A stretch of 64,000 nt of DNA from contig JBGSXL010000017.1 in assembly GCA_041751425.1 (NCBI GenBank), positions 62,001-126,000 on the forward strand, written 5' to 3'. Of this stretch, positions 26,367 through 34,752 are shown piece by piece; within the stretch, counting starts at the first letter, position 1, and the number at the start of each line of letters is the position of its first letter. Under the pieces are notes generated by a model, which had not been told where the DNA came from, searched no databases, and saw only the letters and a list, made by a program, of their open reading frames with translations. This DNA comes from JAVVEG01 sp041751425 (lineage in GTDB: Bacteria; Pseudomonadota; Gammaproteobacteria; Pseudomonadales; Pseudohongiellaceae). Both the position numbers and the translations under genes were made by a program.

Positions 26367-27707
26367 TCAACGGGCATCCGGGAAATGGCGTTGCTTGTAA
26401 GCAGCAAAATCTATCGTGCTTAAACGCAGATCGATGAAGTAGCGCATGTTATTAGTGGCGCGCGCGAAATCAACTTCCGTAAACATGGCATTTTGTTCCA
26501 GTTGCTCAAGCAGGCTTTGCGGATCGCTGCTGTCGCCTTCAATGGTGATGAAACCTTCATCTATCTCGAACGAAGTCAGCACGCCGGGATTTATAACCTG
26601 CTGCAACTCCAGCAAAATTTCGCTCAGGTTTTGTCGAGGGAACTCGGTGTATGCGCCCCAGGCCTGTTCGAACTCCCGCACAACTGTCTGGTCGCTGCGA
26701 GCGTCAACCGCTTGCGTCTGTTTCTGTTGCAGGTCTGCCAGCAACAAGCGGCTCTGAATTGATTGCAAAATAAATGGCACAAAAGCTATGAAAACTATAC
26801 CAGCGACGGCTGCCGCCAGCATGCCCATGCGCTTGCCTTTTTGCAGTTGTCTGTTGAGCGCCTCTGCACCTGCAGGAATGAAACTGTAATCCTTGTCGGC
26901 CTCTATTCTGTCTGCAATACCCAGAAAGTCATCGGCACTCTTGAAACTGAGCACAGTAGCTGGCGCGTTTTCCAAGTGACCATCTTGTTGCTGGCTGGTA
27001 TGTATTTGACTGGCCTGGTGCCACTGCTCCCGAAACTCATCCTGCTCCAGATCGCTCTGACTGACCCGCATCCAGTTCGATATGACGCCTTTTTGTAGAT
27101 GCAACTGGGTCACACTCATGCTATCGGTATCTTCTATCAACACCTCTTCATAACCTGCAGCAATTGCCAACATGCGAGGTGATATGGCGGCCAGCAACAA
27201 GTCTCTGGCGGCGAAAGCCGCAAACATAGCGTTAATTCGATTCTCATTCATCCATAAAGCAACATCGGGAGCATCAGAGGACCGCTCTCCCGTGTTGACA
27301 GCCAGCGCCAATGGTTCGTCGTAACCGGGCAGCAATACGTGCGCCTGCAGATTGAGGGCGGAACGCAGATTGTCTCTGCCAATACCGGGCATCTTTACGG
27401 TAGAGGCCAGAAATTCGTGCGCGGGCAGCAGCAACAGGATGCCACCGGGCTTATCGATAGCCTGCAGCAAATCCGCCGCCGCAGTTGCCAACTGCTCTGC
27501 GTCCACGCGCGTGCCACTATGCTCTAAACGGCGCCATGAACCATTATTCAGATCGACAAGACGGTCTTCAAACACCAGCAGGCGAGAGCTCACCTGCTTC
27601 AGCATTCCCTGTCTGGCATTTGCCTGGAATACAGATGTGAGCCTGGCAGGCATGCTCTTAGCCAGGGTTTCTCGCCACCTGGCAGTTCCTGAGCTTAACA
27701 ATGACAT
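26367..27707 (-). CDS. gspL: type II secretion system protein GspL-like
   Basis: A 446-residue bitopic protein. An actin-like cytoplasmic region (about 40-285: GILLLLPAHEFLASTVKMPG, LNLQAHVLLPGYDEPLALAV) binds GspE. A transmembrane helix at about 297-317 (MGMLAAAVAGIVFIAFVPFI) is followed by a coiled coil and a small ferredoxin-like periplasmic domain (GFITIEGDSSDPQSLLEQLE). This is the GspL architecture. It is the first gene of the leftward gsp operon. No gspC lies before it, although gspC is first in most operons. The ATG at 27707 has no strong binding site. Confidence 0.82.
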   Translation of the reverse strand: MSLLSSGTARWRETLAKSMPARLTSVFQANARQGMLKQVSSRLLVFEDRLVDLNNGSWRRLEHSGTRVDAEQLATAAADLLQAIDKPGGILLLLPAHEFLASTVKMPGIGRDNLRSALNLQAHVLLPGYDEPLALAVNTGERSSDAPDVALWMNENRINAMFAAFAARDLLLAAISPRMLAIAAGYEEVLIEDTDSMSVTQLHLQKGVISNWMRVSQSDLEQDEFREQWHQASQIHTSQQQDGHLENAPATVLSFKSADDFLGIADRIEADKDYSFIPAGAEALNRQLQKGKRMGMLAAAVAGIVFIAFVPFILQSIQSRLLLADLQQKQTQAVDARSDQTVVREFEQAWGAYTEFPRQNLSEILLELQQVINPGVLTSFEIDEGFITIEGDSSDPQSLLEQLEQNAMFTEVDFARATNNMRYFIDLRLSTIDFAAYKQRHFPDAR

Positions 27708-28057
27708 AGTCTATTTTCTGCAGCTTTAGGGTAAATACCCATATAAGGTTAACGAAGTTTGCCGATTATAGGCTTATTGGTCTGAGCTGAGGCCTAAAAA
27801 GTTTTGTGAATGGGGCGTTTATTTGTATACAGCGCGTTCTCCGCGCAGTGTTTCATCCCACTCATCCTCTGTATGTCTGCTATGCAACTGATGGTCTGCG
27901 AAACCTGTTTCAATTATTGCACCTGCCCCGGAATGGCATTGATTTCATTCAGGAAACCTTGAAAATTATGTGCTTCTGATCAATAGAATTGGCAAGGAAC
28001 GAAGGCGGTCTCTTCAAGAGCCGCAGCGAAATTGTAGCAATTGAGGCATTGCGAGAT
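27708..28057. other. gene-free stretch upstream of gspL
   Basis: About 350 bp between gspL and the short broken frame described next. I see no reading frame with coding character in either direction, no tRNA-like fold and no strong terminator; a partial inverted repeat (CGGTCTCTT / AAGAGCCG near 28005-28022) is weak. It probably contains the promoter of the gsp operon, but I cannot place it. Confidence 0.4.
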
Positions 28058-28214
28058 TTAGTCGCGAAAAGATTTGGCGGTAGTAACGGATTGATCGTCA
28101 GCGCCGGGAATAGATTGCTGCGCAGCTGCTTGAGCCTGGTTATCGCAAGGCGCTGCGTAGTTTGTTGAGTTCCCTGTCCAGCAAGGGATCCAAACCATCC
28201 CCCGCCAGACTCAT
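28058..28214 (-). pseudogene. possible small broken gene downstream of dsbA
   Basis: Just after the dsbA stop, an ATG at 28214 (GGCGGAAG 5-6 nt upstream) opens a frame of 24 codons with protein-like content (DPLLDRELNKLRSALR) that stops at 28140. A second frame, ATG at 28196-28198 to TAA at 28058, encodes 46 residues whose last 28 (DNQAQAAAQQSIPGADDQ and onward) also look like real protein. The coding-like portions join if one shift occurs near 28143. It may be a small gene with a frameshift, a sequencing error, or chance. No family recognised. Confidence 0.25.
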
Positions 28215-28232
28215 GGTAGCTTCCGCCTTTGT

Positions 28233-28877
28233 CTATTTTGCAGCCCGCTCCTTGGCGACCAGAAAATCAACGATCTCAAGCATTTCCTGTTGCGTTCTGA
28301 CAGCTTCATTCGTGGTTATCAGGTATTTCCCATTAACAACCATATTGGGCGTGCTTTGAATCTGATAGTCACGCATTCTGCGATCAAGTTGATTAACTTT
28401 GGTGCGCACAGAAAACGAATTAAACGCCTGACTAAAGTCTGCCTCTGCAACGCCGTGCTCGGTGACAAGTGCCACTAATTGGCGCTCGTTTTGTAAACGA
28501 TTGCCCTGCATGTTCAGCGCGTTGAAAATTGGCGTGTGTACTTTGTCAAGAACCCCCAGACTTTCCGCCGCGTAATAGGCCTGTGCGTGAACTTTCATCA
28601 GGTCATTCCAAACGGCTGGCAATTGCAGGAAATCCACGTCTGCCGGTATGTTTGCATGCCAATTCTCAATTAATGGTTGAAACCGGAAGCAATGTCCGCA
28701 GCCGTACCAGAACACTTCCAGCACTTCGATCTTCTCAGCATCGTTAGTTCTGACCGGGGTGCCTATTACCGTGTAGTGGGTTCCTGCTACGTATTTTTCT
28801 GGTTGTGCGAATACTGAAAACGCCAGTGGCGCCAGCAACAGTAATGCAAGAATCTGCTTGGCTACTTGATTGATCAT
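28233..28877 (-). CDS. dsbA: periplasmic thiol:disulfide oxidoreductase DsbA
   Basis: A 214-residue exported protein with signal peptide (1-24, ending FSVFAQ). The thioredoxin fold carries the redox site GCGHC, with Cys60 and Cys63, in EVFWYGCGHCFRF, and the cis-proline loop STPNMVVNGKY. It introduces disulfide bonds into exported proteins, including many type II secretion substrates. RBS AAGGAG lies 6-7 nt before the ATG at 28877. Next to cytochrome c4 on the same strand, as in Pseudomonas. Confidence 0.95.
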   Translation of the reverse strand: MINQVAKQILALLLLAPLAFSVFAQPEKYVAGTHYTVIGTPVRTNDAEKIEVLEVFWYGCGHCFRFQPLIENWHANIPADVDFLQLPAVWNDLMKVHAQAYYAAESLGVLDKVHTPIFNALNMQGNRLQNERQLVALVTEHGVAEADFSQAFNSFSVRTKVNQLDRRMRDYQIQSTPNMVVNGKYLITTNEAVRTQQEMLEIVDFLVAKERAAK

Positions 28878-29085
28878 TTTTCAACTCCTTACTGGTCCTT
28901 CACGAGCCCATACGGGCAGGGATCTAAAAATATGGCTGCCTTTCTGAGAATCCTGAATGGGTCTGTGCTGCAAACCTCACCAGTAGACCGTTAAGGCCGC
29001 CAATTATTACCGAGCTTATTCTAGTTGTTCGAGTCTTAACCTGGGATTAACCGATAGCGCCAGTGCAACCGGTTCGATCAGGCGT

Positions 29086-29700
29086 TTAGTGTAACCCAGA
29101 CAAATAACTGGCCAGTGCCTGTATTTCTCTATCCGTCAAACGCTCGGAAACGATCCGCATCGGGGCCGGGTCGCCGTCGTTATTGCGAGTAGCTGAGCGA
29201 AATGCCATTAACTGGGCCGCTGTGTATTCGCTGTGTTGGCCTCCAAGTGCCGGAAACCCCGCCTGCGCATTGCCTTTACCTGTTGGAGAATGACACGCAG
29301 AACAGGCTGCAACGCCCAAATCCCTGATGCCTGCTCGATAAATACTTTCGCCCAGTTCTACCAATTCGGGATCTGCCCCTTCAACTGTCACTTCCTGTTC
29401 GGCGTAGTAAGCTGAGATGTCCTGCAGGTCCTGGTCATTCAGGTTGTTCAGCAGACCAGTCATCAACGGAACCGGGCGAACCCCGCTTTTGATGTCCAGT
29501 AATTGCTTAAATGTGTATGCCTCATTTTGACCAGCCAGTTTCGGGTTGACAGCGATACTGCTGTTGCCATCAGCGCCATGACAGGCTCCACAAACAGCAA
29601 CTTTGCCTGCACCTGCCGCAGCATCACCAGCCGCATAACCTGTGCCAGCCCAAACGGTGACGACCAGAAAAGAAGCCAGGGAGATCAATAGTTTTTTCAT
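29086..29700 (-). CDS. cytochrome c4, diheme
   Basis: A 204-residue exported cytochrome with signal peptide (1-23, TGYAAG) and two c-type heme motifs, CGACH near residue 37 and CSACH near 133, each in a tandem cytochrome c domain with a distal methionine (VPLMTGL and APMRIVS). C4 is a membrane-associated periplasmic carrier donating electrons to terminal oxidases. Its likely partners are the caa3-type oxidases in this window. Length matches the family. Confidence 0.95.
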   Translation of the reverse strand: MKKLLISLASFLVVTVWAGTGYAAGDAAAGAGKVAVCGACHGADGNSSIAVNPKLAGQNEAYTFKQLLDIKSGVRPVPLMTGLLNNLNDQDLQDISAYYAEQEVTVEGADPELVELGESIYRAGIRDLGVAACSACHSPTGKGNAQAGFPALGGQHSEYTAAQLMAFRSATRNNDGDPAPMRIVSERLTDREIQALASYLSGLH

Positions 29701-29908
29701 GAATAATCCAACTTTCCTAATAATTCTGATTGGTCCTGCTTAGGGCAATCAGGGTGTTGACTAAATGTTTCGCAAAAGTTTCTATAAAACAGGCTTTCGC
29801 AGAACCGTGCCAAGGTACATTTCTGCATGGGAACGGCGGCAGAGTATAACGCAAAACTATGCGCTACTCTACGTGTAGGCGCTTGCGCAGAGCACCATCT
29901 TGCTGTTG

Positions 29909-30173
29909 GGGAACCTCTGATTAAGTCTATGTCTGCTCTGCGGGTTCTGGCGCGTGCTTATGCAAGGCGTCGTGTGCCGCCAATGGCCGTAGCCCTTGGC
30001 AAGCGCGACAACGCCGCAGAAGCGCGCGCCAGAACCCGTCCTACGGAGCCTTCAACCGATTCCGCTGACTGCGTTGCCCTTCCTTGACAGGCGGACGCAT
30101 GCCTGCGAAAGTGCGCCTTCCCAGCGAAATCGGCTGAAGGCCAGAGCGGCCATAGACTTATTCAGAGGTTCCC
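29909..30173. mobile_element. MITE-like non-autonomous element with terminal inverted repeats
   Basis: A 265-bp segment bounded by near-perfect terminal inverted repeats. The left end starts GGGAACCTCTGATTAAGTCT at 29909; the right end (30151-30173) is its reverse complement with one mismatch in 23, and similarity continues to about 32 bp (29 matches). Inside is a second inverted repeat, CGGGTTCTGGCGCG at 29941-29954 and CGCGCCAGAACCCG at 30025-30038, so much of the left half could fold. No transposase is encoded; short frames across it look non-coding. I see no clear target duplication. It lies between cytochrome c4 and engB, which are divergent, so it may alter promoter spacing. Confidence 0.7.
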
Positions 30174-30227
30174 TAGTCTGCCGCCTACTGTATAACAGCA
30201 TTCCGTGCGACCAACTCAGATTCTTTC

Positions 30228-30848
30228 ATGATGAACTACAGAACCGCCGTATTTGCAACCAGTGCCGTTGGGCTGGATGACTGCCCGCCGGACAGCTTGC
30301 GCGAAGTAGCCTTTGCCGGGCGCTCAAATGCCGGTAAATCGAGCGCTATCAATACGCTTACCAATCAAACTCGGCTGGCACGCATCAGTAAAACGCCTGG
30401 CCGCACCCAGCTGATCAACTTTTTCAATGTGGCGCCAGGACGCTATCTGGTGGATTTGCCCGGTTATGGCTATGCCAAAGTGCCTATGAATGTTAAGAAT
30501 CAGTGGCAACTGCATCTGGAGCAATACCTGAACCAACGCGATGCGCTGGCTGGCCTCGTTTTGTTGACCGATATACGACATGCCTTCAAGGATTTCGATT
30601 TGATGATGATTGACTGGGCATCGCAGTCCGGCCTGCCTCTGCATGTCCTGTTGACCAAATCAGACAAACTCAAACGCGGGGCCGCGCAGAATGCGTTACT
30701 GAGCGCTCGCAAACAGATGGAAACCCGCTCGGGTATCAGTGTACAACTCTTCTCTTCGCTGCATAAAACCGGTGTGGATGGGCTGGTTGCCAAGTTGGAT
30801 GAATGGCTGGCCGTTGCGGAACCCCACAGTGAGCCTGAGCAGAAATAA
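30228..30848 (+). CDS. engB: ribosome biogenesis GTP-binding protein EngB (YihA/YsxC)
   Basis: A 206-residue GTPase. G1 is GRSNAGKSSAINTL, G2 region around ISKTPGRTQLINFF, G3 DLPGYGYAKV and G4 LLTKSDKLKR, all as in EngB. The family acts in large ribosomal subunit assembly and is usually essential. It begins ATG-ATG at 30228; the MITE-like element ends 55 bp upstream. It converges with polA, 42 bp apart. Confidence 0.95.
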   Translation: MMNYRTAVFATSAVGLDDCPPDSLREVAFAGRSNAGKSSAINTLTNQTRLARISKTPGRTQLINFFNVAPGRYLVDLPGYGYAKVPMNVKNQWQLHLEQYLNQRDALAGLVLLTDIRHAFKDFDLMMIDWASQSGLPLHVLLTKSDKLKRGAAQNALLSARKQMETRSGISVQLFSSLHKTGVDGLVAKLDEWLAVAEPHSEPEQK

Positions 30849-30890
30849 CCCTGGCGACATCCGCTTTAATACTCGCGGTATAAAGGTGCT

Positions 30891-33680
30891 TCAGTGCGCC
30901 TCATCCCAGTTGTTACCCACCCCAATATCAACCACCAGCGGTACATCCAGCGCGGCGGCTGAAATCATGCGGAAGCGCACGCCATCGGCGAGCAGATCCA
31001 CATCTCTTTCTTTTACTTCAAATACCAGTTCATCGTGTACCTGTAGCAATAGGCGCGCATCCAGCGCCTTCGTTTCCAGCCAGTGATCGATATCGATCAT
31101 CGCCTGCTTGATGATGTCTGCAGCCGTACCCTGCATGGGGGCGTTGATGGCCGTGCGCTGTGCTGCCTGCCGCAGCATGCCGTTTCCTGCATGGATATCC
31201 GGAAGATAGAGACGCCGACCGAAAAGGGTTTCGACATATCCCTGTTCATCCGCCAGCACTTTAGTCTGGTCCATATAATCCTTCACACCCGGATAACGCT
31301 CAAAGTACAGCTGCACATAGTGCTGGGCATCAGCACGATCAATGCCCAGTTGCTTGGCCAGACCAAAGGCTGACATGCCATAAATCAAGCCAAAGTTGAT
31401 AGCCTTGGCCCGCCGCCGCTGTTCATGGCTGACTTCCTGCAAAGGCACTCCAAATACTTCTGCTGCCGTGGCCTTGTGAACATCCAGCGCACCGGCAAAA
31501 GCCTGCAACAGACCTTTGTCTTGCGACAAATGCGCCATGATGCGCAACTCCACCTGCGAGTAGTCAGCCGCCAGTAATTTATATCCCGGCGCAGCGATGA
31601 AAGCCTGTCTGACCTTGCGGCCTTCTGCCGTGCGGATAGGACTGTTCTGCAGGTTAGGGTCGGTAGAAGAGAGCCGCCCTGTAGCTGCAACCGCCTGTTG
31701 AAAGCTGGAGTGGATGCGCCCCGTTACCTTATTGATGTCCAGCGGCAGCTTGTCGGTATACGTGGATTTGAGTTTGCTCAGGCCGCGGTGCTCCATGATC
31801 AGCTTTGGCAATTCGTATTCCAGCGCCAATTCCTGCAGCACAGGTTCCGCGGTGGACGGCTGACCCTTTGGCGTCTTCTTGAGCACAGGCAGCTTTAATT
31901 TTTCGTAGAAAATGGTCTGCAATTGTTTGGGCGAGCTCAGGTTGAACTCTTCACCTGCCATTGTGTAGGCTTCGCGTTCTACTTCAACAACCCGGGTTGC
32001 CAGCGCCTGGCTTTGCTTGCCCAGCAGATCCGGGTCCACCTGAATACCATTGCGCTCCATGCGTTGCAAAGCCGGGAAGAGCGCCATCTCGTAATAGTGA
32101 AACAGGCTCTGCAAGTGTCCTGTTGCCGCCAGTCTGGTCTGCAGTAGCTCGGTAAGGCGCATCACCATGTCGGCTTTCTGAGCGGCGTAGACACCGGCGC
32201 GACCCACGTCTAACTGACTGAAGGCCAGTTTATTGCGTCCACTGCCCTGCATAGACTCCAATGCTATCGGTTCCAACTGCAGATAGTATTCAGCAATGCT
32301 GACCAGTTGATGACCAATCAATACCGAGTTGAGCACGTAGGAAGCGAGCAGGGTATCGAAACGACAACCACCCAGCGCAATATCGTAGTTCTGCAGTATA
32401 TGGGTGAGTTGTTTGCAATCATGTCCGTATTTGTGAACGCGCTTGTTTTCCAGCAAAGGTTTCAGGCGCGCCAAAGCCGTCTGGCGATCCAATTGTTGGG
32501 GCGCGTCCAGCGAGTCATGGCCCAATGGGATATAAAAGGCAGAGCCTGCTTTAATCGAGACAGCGAGTCCAATAATGCTGGCTTCCATAAAATGTGAGCC
32601 ATCGCTTTCAATAGACAGGGCGATGGCCTTGGCCGCTTGCATATCGATCAAGCACGCTTCGAATTCTTTTTCAGTGAGCACTATCTTGTAATCTGCATCG
32701 CTCAGGGCAGGAATGTCTGCGCTGGTTTCCCCAGTAGCACTCTTAACGTAGCCGGTGGTGTCTGAGTGGGCTGAAGAGTCACCCGCCGAACTTGAGGGCA
32801 TTGATTGACTTGTTGTGCTGACACCTGCCTGCTCAAGTTCTTTTACCCAGCTTCTGAACTCCAGTTCTTTGAACAATTGCATTAATTGATCCGGATCTTC
32901 AGCGACGGGAATCAGTTGGTGAATACTGACATCCAAGGCAACGTCACATTTAATTGTAGCCAACTCATGGGAAAGCCATAGAGAAGCAATGTTCTCGCGC
33001 AAACGCTCGCCGATCTTGCCCCCGATACTGGCAGCGTTTTCGACCAGATTGGCCACAGAGCCGAACTCCTGCAGCCACTTAACAGCCGTCTTGGGACCCA
33101 CACCCGGAACACCGGGAATGTTATCGGCCTTGTCGCCGGTCAGCGCCAGAAAATCTACTATCCGCTCTGGCGGCAATTCAAATTTTTTCGTGACACCAGC
33201 GATGTCCAGATATTCATTGGTCATCGTATTGATCAGGGCAACATGATCGCTGACCAGTTGCGCCAGATCTTTATCGCCCGTTGAGACAACTGTGTGCAAT
33301 TGATCGCGGGTAGCCTGCGTGGCGAGCGTACCAATGACATCGTCTGCTTCAACGCCATCGATGATCAGCAGAGGTAAACCCATCGCGCGGATTATTGCCA
33401 GTATCGGTTCAATCTGGGTGCGCAATTCATCGGGCATGGGTGGACGATGCGCTTTGTAATCTGCGTAAATGTCATTGCGAAAGGTTTTACCTTTGGCGTC
33501 GAAAACTACCGCGATGGGACTGTCCGGGTAGTCTTTCATGAGCCGGCGCAGCATGTTGATCACGCCCTTTATTGCACCCGTTGCCTGACCTTTACTACTG
33601 ACCAGTGGTGGCAATGCGTGAAAAGCGCGAAACAGATATGACGAACCATCGACCAGAACCAGTGGAGAGTCAGCCGCCAT
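30891..33680 (-). CDS. polA: DNA polymerase I
   Basis: A 929-residue family A polymerase, the usual length. The N-terminal 5'-3' exonuclease (1-290, with VVFDAKGKTFR and DKADNIPGVPGVGPKTA), the 3'-5' exonuclease-like domain (about 335-530), and the polymerase domain (LLAADYSQVELRIMAHLS, RRAKAINFGLIYGMSAFGLA and LLQVHDELVFEV) are all present. In the proofreading domain the first catalytic motif, Asp-x-Glu in E. coli (Asp355/Glu357), reads Ser-Ile-Glu at residues 356-358; the later aspartates (KYGHD and YAAQKAD) are kept. Proofreading may therefore be weakened. A Ser/Thr-rich linker lies at about 290-330. Adjacent to engB as in Pseudomonas. Confidence 0.96.
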   Translation of the reverse strand: MAADSPLVLVDGSSYLFRAFHALPPLVSSKGQATGAIKGVINMLRRLMKDYPDSPIAVVFDAKGKTFRNDIYADYKAHRPPMPDELRTQIEPILAIIRAMGLPLLIIDGVEADDVIGTLATQATRDQLHTVVSTGDKDLAQLVSDHVALINTMTNEYLDIAGVTKKFELPPERIVDFLALTGDKADNIPGVPGVGPKTAVKWLQEFGSVANLVENAASIGGKIGERLRENIASLWLSHELATIKCDVALDVSIHQLIPVAEDPDQLMQLFKELEFRSWVKELEQAGVSTTSQSMPSSSAGDSSAHSDTTGYVKSATGETSADIPALSDADYKIVLTEKEFEACLIDMQAAKAIALSIESDGSHFMEASIIGLAVSIKAGSAFYIPLGHDSLDAPQQLDRQTALARLKPLLENKRVHKYGHDCKQLTHILQNYDIALGGCRFDTLLASYVLNSVLIGHQLVSIAEYYLQLEPIALESMQGSGRNKLAFSQLDVGRAGVYAAQKADMVMRLTELLQTRLAATGHLQSLFHYYEMALFPALQRMERNGIQVDPDLLGKQSQALATRVVEVEREAYTMAGEEFNLSSPKQLQTIFYEKLKLPVLKKTPKGQPSTAEPVLQELALEYELPKLIMEHRGLSKLKSTYTDKLPLDINKVTGRIHSSFQQAVAATGRLSSTDPNLQNSPIRTAEGRKVRQAFIAAPGYKLLAADYSQVELRIMAHLSQDKGLLQAFAGALDVHKATAAEVFGVPLQEVSHEQRRRAKAINFGLIYGMSAFGLAKQLGIDRADAQHYVQLYFERYPGVKDYMDQTKVLADEQGYVETLFGRRLYLPDIHAGNGMLRQAAQRTAINAPMQGTAADIIKQAMIDIDHWLETKALDARLLLQVHDELVFEVKERDVDLLADGVRFRMISAAALDVPLVVDIGVGNNWDEAH

Positions 33681-33698
33681 AAAATCGATCCCTTTCTT

Positions 33699-34667
33699 TT
33701 AATTAGCCGTCAGACAGCGCTGAAAAACAGCGGCCAGGTTTTCCATGAGTTGCACATAAGCGCCCGGACCAGGTTGCAGTGTTTCGCCCAGCACATCGGC
33801 GCGCATTCTTGTTATGTTGTAGTCGCCTAATACGGTGTTAACCGTCGCCGGATTGGTCGTCACATCTTCCAGCAGGCAAACAGGGTTGCTTCTCTGCAGG
33901 GCTTCCCGTACAGCCAGAATATGCCGCACGCCCGGCTGCATCTCCTCATCATTTACAAACACCAGCTGGTGCTGCAAACCATTCTGCTTTTCAAAATATT
34001 GAAAGGCATTGTGATAAACGGCAAAGCCTTCGCCATTGAATGGAGCTAAAGACTCCCTGTTGGAAAGCTTCATCGCATCAACTGCCAGATTGAAACGGGT
34101 CAGGTTGGCGACATAGCGGGCGCGGTTGGCCGGATCGATGGTCTGTAATTGTTGCGCAACTGCGTCGGCAATCAATTTGGCGTTGTCGGTATCCAACCAC
34201 ACATGCGCGTCGAATGTACCGTGCTGGTGGCTATCATCAGTATGACCATCATTGTGTTCGTGTTCCGCCCCGGATGTCGTCACAGCTGCTGGTGATAACG
34301 GGTGCTGTAACAGACCCGGCAAGGTCAGCGCGCGCACAGCGTTGCCAGAGGCTTCTGTGCGTCCAAGTAGTGTACTCAGATAGGTTTCCAATGCGGGCCC
34401 TACCCAGACAACCAGATCAGCCTGGTTTATCGTGCGAACAGCAGAAGGTCTGAGCGTGTAATGATGGTAAGACTGATTGGCTGGGATCAGCAACTCCGGC
34501 GTTGTGATTCCATCAGTGATTGCGCTGACTATAAGCTGCAGGGGCTTGATGCTCGTTACTACCTTCGGAGCAGGCCCGGCAGCCGGAGCAAGCTGCGTTA
34601 CCGCACCTGCCTGTAGTAGAAACAACAATATTGTTATCAATGAAATCGCTTTGCCTGGTCTGGACAT
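33699..34667 (-). CDS. znuA: zinc ABC transporter periplasmic binding protein ZnuA
   Basis: A 322-residue exported protein with an N-terminal signal peptide (to about residue 28). The cluster A-1 features are VTSIKPLQLIVSAIT, the zinc ligand histidines in SYHHYTLRPSA, a His/Asp-rich flexible loop (EHEHNDGHTDDSHQHG) that distinguishes zinc binders from manganese binders, and FDAHVWLDTDNAKLIADAVA. A cysteine pair typical of ZnuA is also present. It delivers Zn(II) to ZnuB. It is divergent from znuCB; the shared upstream region is 85 bp. Confidence 0.94.
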   Translation of the reverse strand: MSRPGKAISLITILLFLLQAGAVTQLAPAAGPAPKVVTSIKPLQLIVSAITDGITTPELLIPANQSYHHYTLRPSAVRTINQADLVVWVGPALETYLSTLLGRTEASGNAVRALTLPGLLQHPLSPAAVTTSGAEHEHNDGHTDDSHQHGTFDAHVWLDTDNAKLIADAVAQQLQTIDPANRARYVANLTRFNLAVDAMKLSNRESLAPFNGEGFAVYHNAFQYFEKQNGLQHQLVFVNDEEMQPGVRHILAVREALQRSNPVCLLEDVTTNPATVNTVLGDYNITRMRADVLGETLQPGPGAYVQLMENLAAVFQRCLTAN

Positions 34668-34706
34668 GTTCGGTTACTGCTTTATCGGAGGGTAGACAGG
34701 GGTGCT

Positions 34707-34718
34707 ATGATATACCAT
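34707..34718. promoter_or_regulatory. candidate zinc-responsive operator between znuA and znuC
   Basis: The interval between divergent znuA and znuCB contains the AT-rich imperfect palindrome ATGATATACCAT (10 of 12 positions symmetric). Gammaproteobacterial Zur boxes are AT-rich dyads in exactly this position. The match to the consensus is partial, so this is only a candidate. Confidence 0.25.
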
Positions 34719-34752
34719 TGTCGGCGCTTAGCCCTACCCAAGGACAACAGTT

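Noticed and set aside
29827..30087. An 86-codon plus-strand frame and a 94-codon neighbour spanning the MITE-like element
   Set aside because: They arise from the inverted-repeat DNA, start without a ribosome binding site and show no domain-like content.
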